Made by a program: the position numbers and the translations under genes. Below, one piece after another: positions 52,515 through 62,331 of a stretch of DNA of 64,000 nt. The DNA comes from Enterocloster alcoholdehydrogenati. GTDB taxonomy: Bacteria; Bacillota; Clostridia; Lachnospirales; Lachnospiraceae. Location: the NCBI RefSeq assembly GCF_013282095.1, contig NZ_BLTJ01000004.1, positions 62,001 to 126,000 on the forward strand, written 5' to 3'. The notes under the pieces were generated by a model. That model saw only the letters and a list, made by a program, of their open reading frames with translations, had not been told where the DNA came from and made no database searches. Numbering within the stretch: position 1 is the stretch's first letter; each line of letters starts with the position of its first letter.

Positions 52515-53693
52515 TTACCAGTAGGGATTCCATTTTCTGGAAAGACGGGTCAGAGCTTCTACATAGTAATAATCGCCCCACAGGTTGCACTCGTCGATGC
52601 CGTGGTCAATACAGTCGTTGTAGGGAGTCTTTCTTCCGTAAACGCCGTGAAGCAGCTGTCCGTTGGATTCCTCAGGGGATTTTGCGGAACAAAGCTGGAT
52701 AAGAGGTTTGATGAGGCGTCTGGCAGTGCTGATGCAGATCTCGCGGTCTTTGCCGGATACGCAGTCTGCCATTTCAAGCAGCCCGCAGATGGTTACAGCC
52801 AGAGCGGAGGAGTCGCGGGGCTCGTCGCTGCCGTCTGTGAAGGTGAAATCCCAGTAGGGAATACAGTTTTGGGGCAGGTGATCCAGGAAATAAGCAGTCA
52901 CGTGCTCAAAGAGCTCTTTATATGTATCCTTGCGGTTGTAACGGTATCCCAGGGCAATTCCGTATACGCCCCAGGACTGGCCTCTGGACCAGGCAGACTG
53001 GGCGGAGTAGCCCTGATGGGTCACGCCTTTGACAGGATTCCCTGTTTCCGGGTCAAAATAGTAGGTGTGGTAGGTAGAGTAGTCAGGACGTACCACCACC
53101 TTAAGGGCGGTTTCAAAATGTCTTCGTGCCAGATCCGCATAGCGTGGATTTCCCGTTTCTTCCGTTGCCCAGTAGAGCAGAGGAAGGTTTAACAGGCAGT
53201 CGATGATCAGGCGGTAGTTGTTCTTATCCTCCAAAGAGCCCCAGGCCTGCAAAAACTGGCCTTTTTCGTGGAACCGGCTGGCCAGCTTGTCGGCAGCCAT
53301 TAAAGCGGCCTTCTTTGCGGTCTCATTTCCGGTCAGCTTGTAGGCAGCCACACAGGAAGGAGAGTAGAGGAAACCCAGATCATGGGTGTCGGTCTCGATT
53401 CCCTGCTCGATCCGGTCTAAAAAGCTTTTAACCTGTATCATGGCAGCATCGCAAAACAGCTCGTCCTTTGTATTTTCATAGGCAAGCCACAGCTCTCCGG
53501 TCCAGAAACCGTTGGTCCACTGATCATTTGGAGCAGCAGAATAGAAGTTATTGTTTGAGAAAATGTGTTTAAACTGGCCGGCAAATTCCGGGAGACAGCT
53601 TCTTGTCTGGCGGATGGCGGTTTCAAGAGCTGCAGACAACTCCTCCTTCGTGATTTCAGGCATATGTTCAAAACGTGTTTCGTTGATATTCAT
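52515..53693 (-). CDS. Unsaturated glucuronyl hydrolase (GH88)
   Basis: A 392-residue cytoplasmic alpha6/alpha6-barrel enzyme that hydrates and removes the 4,5-unsaturated uronic acid that lyases leave on oligosaccharides. NDQWTNGFWTGELWLAYE, THDLGFLYSPSCVAAYKLTG (with the catalytic-region His104-Asp105) and QGYSAQSAWSRGQSWGVYG are typical of GH88. The ATG at 53693 has AAGGAGG upstream, 16 bp after the lyase stop. It acts directly on products of the two lyases in this locus. Confidence 0.92.
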   Translation of the reverse strand: MNINETRFEHMPEITKEELSAALETAIRQTRSCLPEFAGQFKHIFSNNNFYSAAPNDQWTNGFWTGELWLAYENTKDELFCDAAMIQVKSFLDRIEQGIETDTHDLGFLYSPSCVAAYKLTGNETAKKAALMAADKLASRFHEKGQFLQAWGSLEDKNNYRLIIDCLLNLPLLYWATEETGNPRYADLARRHFETALKVVVRPDYSTYHTYYFDPETGNPVKGVTHQGYSAQSAWSRGQSWGVYGIALGYRYNRKDTYKELFEHVTAYFLDHLPQNCIPYWDFTFTDGSDEPRDSSALAVTICGLLEMADCVSGKDREICISTARRLIKPLIQLCSAKSPEESNGQLLHGVYGRKTPYNDCIDHGIDECNLWGDYYYVEALTRLSRKWNPYW

Positions 53694-53709
53694 AGGTTCC
53701 TCCTTATAA

Positions 53710-55794
53710 TCAGTCCAGCTTGCCCATGCTGTTTAAGGCAGCGGCACGGTCCGGCTGGTTCAATATCTCATTGACTGTTTTTGCAAGCTCTTCTGTTTCA
53801 GGGAGCTCTTTAAGGTCTGTTACATCCAGCATCAGCAGAGACAGGGAAACGGTAGCGATATCCTCTGCCCCTTCTTTTCCTGTGGCAAAGGCAGCGTCGA
53901 TCACCGGAAGCAGCTCTGCAGGATCCTTTATAATAGAAGGAACCAGCATCTCTTCCTTCCAGATGGTGATATCTGCCTTTTCCGGCCAGAAAAGAAGGAT
54001 TTTTACCCCCTCTTTTTCAAGAAGAAGGCGGGAATCGTCGATTTGGGTGCAGGATACGTCCTGCATCAGATGCCAGCGCTGGATGTGGGTATCCGGGAGA
54101 CGGTTTCCGTGTTCCATGGCATCATGGATCAGCAGGCCTTTCTTGCGGTGGAAGTAGCAGGTTCTGGTGTGGCGGCAGGTGGTATAGGCATCATGGTATG
54201 CCTGAATCACACAGCCATCCTTGGTTGATGTAAGCTCCGATACCGGTGAATCCGGCCGGTATACGCCCCATTTGTTGGCGTACATCTCATCAGGCTGCAC
54301 CGGTTTTCCGTAGGCCAGCACGGTGTTGTGGGAGCCCATGTTGTACATATAGCCTCTCTGGGGACTTGCCATGGTTACATTGTGGTAGAGAGTTCTGGCA
54401 AATGGTTCGCCGATGAATTCCTGACCCCGGAAGGAGATAAAGAGAGAGAGCATATCCATGTGGTTGTGTCCGGAATCCCTGCAGTCTGTTTTGGCAGACA
54501 TGAGCATGAAATTGGCATTTTTTCCAAAGCTGCTTCGACAGCTGGCAAAGCCGCAGCGATCATCGGCATAATCCAGAGGAACAGTGCAGTCAGCCTCACA
54601 AAGCTGGCCCTCACGGACGGCCAGTACCTGGCTGCAGGAGGCGCTTCCCATGGTTTTGGCTCCGATAGTCAGGATCGGGTCTACCATAGGGCCGCCGTTA
54701 TCTCCAAGAGAAGAGTAGCGCAAATGCGGTGAGCTGATCCGGGCCAGTGCCTCAAAGGTGAGAGCAAGGCGTTTGGCCGATTCCTCATCTAAAAGAGGCC
54801 GACCGTTTAAATTAGCCAGATGAACGCCGCGGTAGATCATCTCACAGAGGGCTGCGCCTCCCCAGTAAGGGATGGAGTGCTCGCTGTAGCCGCCAGCCTC
54901 ATTAAAGTCATCTTTGATATGCTGGCAGATAATGGAAGCGCCCCGCTTTGTCATAGCGGCAAAATCCGGGATTTCCGGCATCAGTGTTCCAAGGATAAAT
55001 GGGACAAGGCCGCGCTCCCACATATGGTGATTGTATTTCCTGTATGTGTCATGTTCAAAGCGGGCAAACTGGATTCCCATAAACCAGATCCGCTTGATGA
55101 ACTCAAAGGCAGACTCCGCAGGGATTTCATAAGGGAGACGGGTGTAGAAGAGACTGAGGTACTGGAGGGTCAGCCAGCCGGTGCTCATAACGTCCCGTTC
55201 ATCGGTAAAGCTGAAACGGCTGGCGTCAGCGCCAGTGTATTCCAGTACGAGAGGATAATTCTCAAAGAATTTATGAGAAAAATCCTCAAAACGCTTCAAC
55301 ACTGCCTTATTCCCGGTTTCATGGTAAAGAACTGCCAGATATTCAAAGACAGGGCCTCTTACAAAGATGTCCATAATAGCTCTGGGCCGCTTTCCCAGAT
55401 CCTCCAGAAAGTTAAAATGAGGAAAATTCTCATCATCTCCTCCGAGGAAAATAGGTTCACTGGTTTTTCCTGGCCGTACATAATAGTGATCCATGATCTG
55501 ATTGCCGGCGTAAAGGCAGAATTCCTTCAGACTGCCGTTTAAGCCCATGGAACACTGAAAGTCATGGGGGCAGGAATCGGTATCGATCTTCTCCAGGGGA
55601 AGCTTCCGATAATCAAACAGATATTTGGGAGCGGTCCGCGTCTCAAAGTGACGGATCAGGGCTTCCTTTGCTTTGGGCAGGTCATTTTTTTCAAGAGCCT
55701 CCCGAACCGGCGCAAGCTGAGGTAGGTTTAAATCCAGAGCCGCGAATACATCCTGATCCGTAATATTTCGCTCATCGGTTGGAATGAATTTCAT
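53710..55794 (-). CDS. Heparinase II/III-like polysaccharide lyase, intracellular
   Basis: A 694-residue lyase without signal peptide. An alpha-toroid domain (~100-370; YRKYNHHMWERGLVPF, EAGGYSEHSIPYW with candidate Tyr/His catalysts) is followed by the heparinase II/III beta-sandwich domain with DSGHNHMDMLSLFISF and GSHNTVLAYGKPV. It should split uronic-acid-containing oligosaccharides by beta-elimination, giving the unsaturated ends that GH88 removes. ATG at 55794 follows AAAGGAGA; an in-frame ATG at 55842 is unlikely. The PL family number cannot be fixed by eye. Confidence 0.85.
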   Translation of the reverse strand: MKFIPTDERNITDQDVFAALDLNLPQLAPVREALEKNDLPKAKEALIRHFETRTAPKYLFDYRKLPLEKIDTDSCPHDFQCSMGLNGSLKEFCLYAGNQIMDHYYVRPGKTSEPIFLGGDDENFPHFNFLEDLGKRPRAIMDIFVRGPVFEYLAVLYHETGNKAVLKRFEDFSHKFFENYPLVLEYTGADASRFSFTDERDVMSTGWLTLQYLSLFYTRLPYEIPAESAFEFIKRIWFMGIQFARFEHDTYRKYNHHMWERGLVPFILGTLMPEIPDFAAMTKRGASIICQHIKDDFNEAGGYSEHSIPYWGGAALCEMIYRGVHLANLNGRPLLDEESAKRLALTFEALARISSPHLRYSSLGDNGGPMVDPILTIGAKTMGSASCSQVLAVREGQLCEADCTVPLDYADDRCGFASCRSSFGKNANFMLMSAKTDCRDSGHNHMDMLSLFISFRGQEFIGEPFARTLYHNVTMASPQRGYMYNMGSHNTVLAYGKPVQPDEMYANKWGVYRPDSPVSELTSTKDGCVIQAYHDAYTTCRHTRTCYFHRKKGLLIHDAMEHGNRLPDTHIQRWHLMQDVSCTQIDDSRLLLEKEGVKILLFWPEKADITIWKEEMLVPSIIKDPAELLPVIDAAFATGKEGAEDIATVSLSLLMLDVTDLKELPETEELAKTVNEILNQPDRAAALNSMGKLD

Positions 55795-55859
55795 ACAGGT
55801 TCTCCTTTTGCTGCATATATGTATTTCAGAACAGCCAGACAAAGGTCTGGTTTAAAGGA

Positions 55860-55888
55860 AGTATATATTAGAAGAAATACTTCTTCAA
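55860..55888 (-). promoter_or_regulatory. Promoter of the lyase-GH88-DUF624-sulfatase operon
   Basis: Minus strand -35 TTGAAG (55883-55888), 17-bp spacer, -10 TATACT (55860-55865). A small hairpin CCAGAC/GTCTGG (55835-55850) lies in the leader between it and the start codon. Confidence 0.65.
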
Positions 55889-56058
55889 TGATGCTTTTCT
55901 GCGGAATGACATTTATCTGCAAAAGAGGAAAAGCGGGCTTTTAATAGCATCATGAAAATAGAAAAAAAAGTTATACTATGATAAAAAATGCACTGTAAAA
56001 AAATGTAAAAATATTAAAAAAACCAGTAAAATCAATAGGTTATCGACAGTACAAAAAA

Positions 56059-56087
56059 TTGTTATTTTACATTTTATTAGATATTGT
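56059..56087 (+). promoter_or_regulatory. Possible promoter of the transporter operon
   Basis: -35 TTGTTA (56059-56064), 17-bp spacer, -10 TATTGT (56082-56087). The divergent intergenic region 55889-56260 is AT-rich and holds no gene; a regulator site for both arms is expected here but no clear operator repeat was found. Confidence 0.45.
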
Positions 56088-56260
56088 GCGTTTTGTCCCC
56101 CTGTGATACGCTGAGTTCACAAAAACAGCAAGCCGGCCATGAAAGCCCTGGTCATAACAAGTGACAGGCAGTGCAAATCCGGCAGCTGGCGGATCCTCTT
56201 CATACTAAAATGCAGGATTCGGACAGAAAAGAAAGTGAATAGAAAAAGAGGAGAAAAACA

Positions 56261-57874
56261 GTGAAAAAAAGAAATCTGAACATGAAACAGACCAAGCGTT
56301 TTACCTGCTGCCTTCTGAGCGCCGCTATGGCGGGCACCATGCTGGCAGGCTGCGGCTCATCTGATAAGGCAGCGGACACTTCCGCAGCGGCGGACGACGG
56401 CCCGGTGCAGATGGAGTTTCTGACCAGCCAGACAACAGCAGAGGTAGATGACAACGCAGAGGTAGTAAAAATGATCGAGGAGCGTTTCAATATTGACCTG
56501 AAGGGCTTCTATGTAGATCCAAACAACTTCCAGGAAAACTTAAACGTAAAATTTGCGGGCGGCGAGATGCCTGACGTGATGGTAGTAGGAAGCCCGGCAG
56601 AACTTGCTACCTATATAGAGGGAGGTATCATCGGTGAGATCCCGATTGAAACCATCCGTGAAAAGGCTCCTAACTTCGCTAAGGTAGCGGATGAGTACGA
56701 TGACGGTTCCTTATGGAGCACCATGATCTATAAAGGAAAGAACTACGGTATTGCACAGCCTATGAATCAGGCGCCTATGGCTATGTTCTGGAGAAAAGAC
56801 TGGTTAGACAAGCTGGGGCTGGAGGTTCCTGAGACCCTTGAGGAGTATGAAAAAGTGCTTACCGCCTTTGTGGAGCAGGATCCCGACGGAAACGGCAAGG
56901 CGGATACAGCAGGTGCTGCAGAGCGTATCTTCGGAGCCGTATTCGGTGCTTTCGGTCTGCGCTGTGTAACCGGCGTAGGTGCAGGCTCCGGCTTTACCGT
57001 AGAAGAGATGCAGTTAGGCGAGGACAATGTTCCCTTCTTCCCATATATCCGTCCTGAGGCAAAGGAAGCCCTTACCGTACTTCATAACTGGTATGAGAAG
57101 GGAATCATTGATAAGGAATTCATCACCGGTGAGAACCACGGCGGCTACGCAGGTCTTTCCCATTCCTTTATGAACGGACAGATCGGCCTGACCTCCGGCC
57201 AGCCATATACATACTTCGTATACAGCTCTGACATGAACGCAGAGGATAACCTGGGTATCTGCATGAAAGAGATGGTAGCAGTTAATCCTGACGCAGTCGT
57301 TGTTCCTGGTCCTGCTCCTGTAGGTCCTGAAGGAAAATCCGGCACAGAGGCCTGGGGAAAGATCGGACGCTTTACCTGTCTGACCACCAAGGCAACCCAG
57401 GATCCAAGAAAGGTTGACGCATTCCTTGCAATGTTAGACGCTTACTATTCTGATATGGAATACGCCAAGTTAAGCAACTTTGGTCTGGAGGGCGTTCACT
57501 TTAAGCAGACTGAGCATGGCCCCATCCGCATCATGGACGGCATTGAGTTAAGAAAGCAGGGCGTTCTGCAGGCAGATTTCGGCGCAACGGTTCTGTATGC
57601 AAAGAACCTGACACCTGAGAAAACAGAGTACGCAGAGAGCATTACCGGAAACGGCTACTATCGCTTTAACGCTCCGCCGGTAGAGGAATTCTCCAACGTA
57701 ATCTCTACCCTGGATTCTCTTACCGAGCAGGCATACTTTGCAATGATCACCGGCGAGAAACCATTAGACTACTTTGATACATATGTAGAAGAGTTTAAGA
57801 AGGCAGGCGGTGAGGCGGCTGAGAAGGCTGTTCAGGAGGCATATGCAGAAAAGCTGGCAGCAGTTCAGCAGTAA
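56261..57874 (+). CDS. Sugar ABC transporter solute-binding lipoprotein (LplA-like)
   Basis: A 537-residue lipoprotein that captures oligosaccharides outside the cell. GTG start, basic N-terminus, lipobox LAGC with Cys31, then a cluster-B binding-protein fold with FNIDLKGFYVDPNNFQENLN, GEMPDVMVVGSPAEL and APMAMFWRKDWLDKLGLEVP, typical of LplA/YtcQ proteins of complex-sugar loci. GAGGAG lies upstream. Two permease genes follow; the ATPase (MsmX-like) is not encoded here, as is usual for this class. Confidence 0.92.
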   Translation: MKKRNLNMKQTKRFTCCLLSAAMAGTMLAGCGSSDKAADTSAAADDGPVQMEFLTSQTTAEVDDNAEVVKMIEERFNIDLKGFYVDPNNFQENLNVKFAGGEMPDVMVVGSPAELATYIEGGIIGEIPIETIREKAPNFAKVADEYDDGSLWSTMIYKGKNYGIAQPMNQAPMAMFWRKDWLDKLGLEVPETLEEYEKVLTAFVEQDPDGNGKADTAGAAERIFGAVFGAFGLRCVTGVGAGSGFTVEEMQLGEDNVPFFPYIRPEAKEALTVLHNWYEKGIIDKEFITGENHGGYAGLSHSFMNGQIGLTSGQPYTYFVYSSDMNAEDNLGICMKEMVAVNPDAVVVPGPAPVGPEGKSGTEAWGKIGRFTCLTTKATQDPRKVDAFLAMLDAYYSDMEYAKLSNFGLEGVHFKQTEHGPIRIMDGIELRKQGVLQADFGATVLYAKNLTPEKTEYAESITGNGYYRFNAPPVEEFSNVISTLDSLTEQAYFAMITGEKPLDYFDTYVEEFKKAGGEAAEKAVQEAYAEKLAAVQQ

Positions 57875-57886
57875 GGGGGAACACAA

Positions 57887-58828
57887 ATGGCATCAGCCAA
57901 GAAGGTAAACACAGTTAAAAAGAAGCAGGGACTCTTCACCAACCTGTACAGATACAGAGAATACTATATCATGCTGATCCCTGGCATCCTGTTTTTCCTG
58001 GTATTCTGCTATGGACCCATGTATGGCCTGGTGATTGCATTTCAGGATTACTACCCATTAAAGGGAATCTCAGGAAGCGGATTTGTAGGTTTGAAGCATT
58101 TCAAAGCGCTTTTCAGCAACCCGTTCTTCTTATCCGTATTGAAAAATACGCTGATCATCAGCATATATAAGCTGATCGTGTGCTTTCCGGCACCTATCTT
58201 CTTATGTATTGCTTTAAATGAGATCAAGAACGCCAAGTTTAAAAAGTTTGCTCAGTCCGTATCCTATCTGCCTCACTTTATTTCATGGGTTGTAGTATCC
58301 GGTATCATCATTGAGTTTTTATCTCCATCCAGAGGTCCTGTAAACATCATTTTACAGAATCTCGGCTTTGATCCCGTTTTCTTTGTGGCAGAGCCAAAAT
58401 ACTTCAGAGGGGTGCTGGTAGCCTCCGACTTGTGGAAATCCATCGGATGGGGCTCCATCGTATACCTGGCGGCTGTCACCGGAATCGACCCGTCTCTTTA
58501 TGAGGCGGCGGAGATGGACGGCGCAGGAAGGATCAAAAGGATCATCCACATTACCCTTCCGGCGCTGGCGCCTATCGTGACCGTTATGCTGATCATGCAG
58601 TCAGGCAAGATCTTAAATGACAGCTTTGAACAGGTGTACAACTTCCTGACTCCGACCACCTACGAGGTAGGAGATGTTATTTCCACTTTCGTATACCGGA
58701 TGGGTATCCAGAAGATGCAGTACAGCTTTACAACGGCAGTGGATCTGTTTAAAAATATTATTTCATTCGGTCTGGTTATGCTGACCAATTATGTGGCCCG
58801 CAAGACAAATGACTATGCGTTATGGTAA
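57887..58828 (+). CDS. Sugar ABC transporter permease (LplB-like)
   Basis: A 313-residue membrane protein with six helices. The permease EAA loop reads YEAAEMDGAGRIKRIIHITL, which docks the shared ATPase; YYIMLIPGILFFLVFCYGPM is the first helix of LplB proteins. AGGGGG precedes the ATG 12 bp after the binding-protein gene. It forms a heterodimer with the next gene product. Confidence 0.94.
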   Translation: MASAKKVNTVKKKQGLFTNLYRYREYYIMLIPGILFFLVFCYGPMYGLVIAFQDYYPLKGISGSGFVGLKHFKALFSNPFFLSVLKNTLIISIYKLIVCFPAPIFLCIALNEIKNAKFKKFAQSVSYLPHFISWVVVSGIIIEFLSPSRGPVNIILQNLGFDPVFFVAEPKYFRGVLVASDLWKSIGWGSIVYLAAVTGIDPSLYEAAEMDGAGRIKRIIHITLPALAPIVTVMLIMQSGKILNDSFEQVYNFLTPTTYEVGDVISTFVYRMGIQKMQYSFTTAVDLFKNIISFGLVMLTNYVARKTNDYALW

Positions 58829-58839
58829 GAGGTGAAAAC

Positions 58840-59724
58840 ATGGAAACAGTTAGAAGAAAAAGAAAAAGAAGCGGTGAGGACTGGTTCGTTGATATCGTGG
58901 CCTATGGATTTGCAGGTCTTTTGTCCCTGTCCATCCTCCTTCCCTTCATGCAGGTAGTTACCATTTCCATGAGTCCGGCTTCCGTGGTAAACCAGACCGG
59001 CTTTCATATGATTCCTACCAAGTTTGATTTTTCCGGCTATGAGCAGATTGCTACGGATCCCAACTTCTGGCACAGCTATTTAAATACCATTATCCGTACC
59101 GTACTGGGCACCGCTTCCGGCGTGCTGGTTACGATGCTGACGGCATATCCCCTGGCAAAGACCAACCTGCCATACAGAAGAGGGCTGATGATGTTTGTGG
59201 TATTCACCATGTATTTTTCCGGCGGCATGATCCCCAAGTACCTGCTGGTAAAGAGCCTGGGGCTGACAAATAACTTCCTGGTATATATTCTGCCCTGTCT
59301 GATCACCGGCTTTGCCCTGATCATCACGAGAAATTTCTTTATGAGCATCCCTCCGGCTCTGGAGGAGTCGGCCAAGATTGACGGAGCTACCAACCTGGAT
59401 GTGCTGTTTAAGGTATATCTTCCATTATCCACTCCCGTAGTAGCCACCATTTCTCTGTGGTACTGCGTACAGCACTGGAACTCCTGGATGGACAATATGC
59501 TCTATGTGACAGAAAAGAGCAAATATGTGCTGCAGTATGTGCTGCAGACTATCTTAACAAACGGACAGACGGCGGACATGGAAGCTATGACCGATATTGT
59601 GATCCATACGGAAACCATGAAAATGGCGGCTCTTGTCCTGTCGCTGATCCCCATTGTATGTACATATCCGTTCTTACAAAAATACTTTGTAAAGGGTATG
59701 ATTGTAGGTTCTGTGAAGGGATAA
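58840..59724 (+). CDS. Sugar ABC transporter permease (LplC/YtcP-like)
   Basis: A 294-residue membrane protein with six helices and the EAA loop LEESAKIDGATNLDVLFKVY followed by LPLSTPVVATISLWYCVQHW. GGMIPKYLLVKSLGLTNN is typical of LplC. ATG at 58840 has AGAGGTGA upstream; an in-frame ATG at 58822 overlaps the end of the previous gene. It completes the importer for the polysaccharide locus. Confidence 0.94.
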   Translation: METVRRKRKRSGEDWFVDIVAYGFAGLLSLSILLPFMQVVTISMSPASVVNQTGFHMIPTKFDFSGYEQIATDPNFWHSYLNTIIRTVLGTASGVLVTMLTAYPLAKTNLPYRRGLMMFVVFTMYFSGGMIPKYLLVKSLGLTNNFLVYILPCLITGFALIITRNFFMSIPPALEESAKIDGATNLDVLFKVYLPLSTPVVATISLWYCVQHWNSWMDNMLYVTEKSKYVLQYVLQTILTNGQTADMEAMTDIVIHTETMKMAALVLSLIPIVCTYPFLQKYFVKGMIVGSVKG

Positions 59725-59806
59725 GCAACAATCTCACGGCAGCCGCCGAATATGCAGGCATACCGGCCCGGCCTGTCTCTTGTGGGAATGACGAAAAGAT
59801 AAAGCT

Positions 59807-59835
59807 TATAGCCTGCCTCTTACGAGCAGGCTATA
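59807..59835 (+). promoter_or_regulatory. Perfect hairpin between permease and secreted lyase genes
   Basis: TATAGCCTGC/GCAGGCTATA, 10-bp stem with a 9-base loop, 36 bp before the lyase ATG. No T-run follows. It may be a processing or stability element that sets different levels for transporter and lyase. Confidence 0.55.
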
Positions 59836-59871
59836 ACACAATATATAAGTAAATGAAATGGAGCGGTTACT

Positions 59872-62304
59872 ATGAAAAAGCAGAAAATGATGACTACGGG
59901 TTTTCTTACAGCAGCCCTGATGCTTTCCTTTGCAGGAACCTGCTTTGCGGACACTGCACCTGCGGCAGAAACCCAGGCAGCCGGTCAGGAAGAAGCAGGG
60001 GCGCAGGCAGTGACGGAGAGAAAGACGCTACCTGCCAGTTTTGGGATGCCTTACAGTTTTCCTACAAAGGGACAGCACCCAAGAGTAATGTTTACGGAAA
60101 AGGATATACCGGCGATCCGGGCCAATATGGCAAATGAGGAAGGGGCCTACGCCATGGAGGAGCTTAAAAAGCTCCTTGCCCAGGATGTAGACGGTATGCT
60201 TCCCGACGACTACGTTTACAGCGGAAAATCCAACTTTGATTACAATACCTTTGCAGTTATTCAGGCCTACGCATTTGATTATGTGATCAATGGAAATGTG
60301 GAAAACGGAAAAAGAGCCATTGAGGCCACCAGAAATGTTGTAACCCGGTTTAAATATAAGCCAAAGGCAAGCGATATCGTGCGTGAGAAGGGCGCGACCA
60401 TCTACCTGTCAGCCATGGTTTACGACTGGTGCTATCCTCTCATGAGCCAGGAGGATAAGAGCCTTTTTGTGGCAAAAGCGGAGGAGCTGGCGGCGACCAT
60501 CACAGGCATGGGAGGCTGGCCCATTACAGAGGTATACTCTGTAAACGGCCATAATGAAGAGACCCACATCAAGAGGGATCTGTTAGCCCTGTCCATCGCC
60601 TGCTATGACGAATATCCTGATATCTATAACCATGTAGGCGGATATGTGATGAATGGTCTGGCGCCCACAAAGAACTGGTGGTACCGTTCAGGCACTTATC
60701 ATCAGGGTCTGGGCTACAATCCTCTTCGTTTTGACTGCGACCTCAGCAGCTATTTCCTGTTCTACCGGATGAATGGAACCAAGATTTTCAGCGACGATAT
60801 GGCAAAGGTGCCATATATGGAGGTCTATAACCAGAGACCGGACGGCCGTTCTTTTCCTGAGGGCGATACAAACGGCGATTCGCTGGTTGATAAGATCCCT
60901 ACCTGGACCAGAGGTGATATGCCGCATCTGCTGTATGTCTCCTCGCTTTGGGATGACGGCTATCTGAAGGGTGAGTTCCAGCGCTGCAGCAAGAACTTCA
61001 AATGGTTATCCTATAAGAGTTTCCATCCTCTGATCACACCAGTGCATTTCCTGATCGTAAATGACCCTTATGTGGAGCCGAAGTCCAGGACAGAGCTGCC
61101 GTTGACCCGCTTATACGGTTCTCCCGTGGGAATGATGCTGGCAAGAACGGGCTTTAACGAGGGTGTGGAGCAGCCGGATATGCTGGTATGGGCCAAGATC
61201 GGCGAAACCTACGCTGGAAACCATGCCCATCTGGATTCGGGAAGCTTTCAGATCTATTATAAGGGGCAGCTGGCCTGGGATAATGGCCGTTATGATGCAT
61301 TTGGAAGTCAGCATGACGCCAATTATGCAAAGGAAACCATTGCCCACAATTCTCTGCTGATCTACGACCCCAACGAGGAGATGATCAGTGAAACTACTAT
61401 TCCTGAACCTAAGAACTCCGGCGGCCAGAGAAGGCCTGGAAAAGCGGCTCTTTCTTTAGAGGATCTTTCTGGTGAGGACAACCATAAGGCTGACCTTCTT
61501 GCCATGGAGTACGGAGAGGATCCCATGAAGCCGGAATATTCCTACATCAGCGGCGATCTGGCTCCCGGATACTCCGACAAGGTATCTGAGGTAAGACGTT
61601 CCATGCTCTTTATGCCTACAGGCATTGAGAACAAGCCTGGCATCTTTGTGGTAATGGATAAGGTAACTGCAAAGGATCCTGCTTTTAAGAAGAGTTTCCT
61701 TCTTCACTCCCTTCAGGCTCCTGAGGTGAAGGACAACGTGACAGTTATCAAGAGAGACCAGATTGGCTATAACGGAAAGCTTATCAACCAGACGCTGTAT
61801 CCAAAGAACCCGGAGATTACCACCATCGGCGGTCCTGAGCGTCAGAACTGGGTCGTTGACAGAAACTATGCACCCCAGGGCGGAAAATATTACACAGGCT
61901 ATGATCCTGCTAAAAGCTCTGAGCATGGCTGGGGCCGTGTGGAGATCAGCCCGTCCACACCTGCCAAGACCGATTATTTCCTGAATGTAATGTACGCTAC
62001 GGACGCGGATAATTTAGAGCCTGTAGACGAGGCAGAGCTGATTGAGACAGATGTGCTTTTAGGCGCAAGAATCCTTGACAAGGCAACGCTCTTTGTAAAG
62101 GATAAGGAGCGCTATTCCGGTGAAATGACCGTTACGATTCCGGGAGAAGGACAGATCGCCGCGACTCTTGCAGGCATCACAGCAGGAGAGTGGACTATTA
62201 CCGATGATAATGGAAATGTTCAGACAAAGACTGCAAAAGAAGAAGGCGGAATCATTTACTTCACAGGTCAGGCTGGAACCTATCATATCCAGATGAAGAA
62301 GTAA
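59872..62304 (+). CDS. Secreted heparinase-II-like lyase (PL21-like)
   Basis: An 810-residue exported enzyme with a signal peptide (cleavage likely after TCFA, ~26). The alpha-toroid has NGHNEETHIKRDLLALSIAC and SGTYHQGLGYNPL, corresponding to the catalytic His and Tyr regions of Pedobacter heparinase II. The central beta-domain has GNHAHLDSGSFQIYYKG (His451, His453) and TIAHNSLLIYDPNEE, very close to heparinase II. It should cut heparin/heparan-like chains by beta-elimination outside the cell. No wall anchor is seen. Substrate call is by motif only. Confidence 0.88.
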   Translation: MKKQKMMTTGFLTAALMLSFAGTCFADTAPAAETQAAGQEEAGAQAVTERKTLPASFGMPYSFPTKGQHPRVMFTEKDIPAIRANMANEEGAYAMEELKKLLAQDVDGMLPDDYVYSGKSNFDYNTFAVIQAYAFDYVINGNVENGKRAIEATRNVVTRFKYKPKASDIVREKGATIYLSAMVYDWCYPLMSQEDKSLFVAKAEELAATITGMGGWPITEVYSVNGHNEETHIKRDLLALSIACYDEYPDIYNHVGGYVMNGLAPTKNWWYRSGTYHQGLGYNPLRFDCDLSSYFLFYRMNGTKIFSDDMAKVPYMEVYNQRPDGRSFPEGDTNGDSLVDKIPTWTRGDMPHLLYVSSLWDDGYLKGEFQRCSKNFKWLSYKSFHPLITPVHFLIVNDPYVEPKSRTELPLTRLYGSPVGMMLARTGFNEGVEQPDMLVWAKIGETYAGNHAHLDSGSFQIYYKGQLAWDNGRYDAFGSQHDANYAKETIAHNSLLIYDPNEEMISETTIPEPKNSGGQRRPGKAALSLEDLSGEDNHKADLLAMEYGEDPMKPEYSYISGDLAPGYSDKVSEVRRSMLFMPTGIENKPGIFVVMDKVTAKDPAFKKSFLLHSLQAPEVKDNVTVIKRDQIGYNGKLINQTLYPKNPEITTIGGPERQNWVVDRNYAPQGGKYYTGYDPAKSSEHGWGRVEISPSTPAKTDYFLNVMYATDADNLEPVDEAELIETDVLLGARILDKATLFVKDKERYSGEMTVTIPGEGQIAATLAGITAGEWTITDDNGNVQTKTAKEEGGIIYFTGQAGTYHIQMKK

Positions 62305-62331
62305 AATAAGTTGAGAATGGAGAACGGGTTT

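Noticed and set aside
51858-53192. A 444-codon open frame on the plus strand opposite DUF624 and GH88
   Set aside because: The composition is low-complexity and matches no family, whereas the minus strand encodes two clear proteins with ribosome sites and conserved motifs. It is an antisense shadow.
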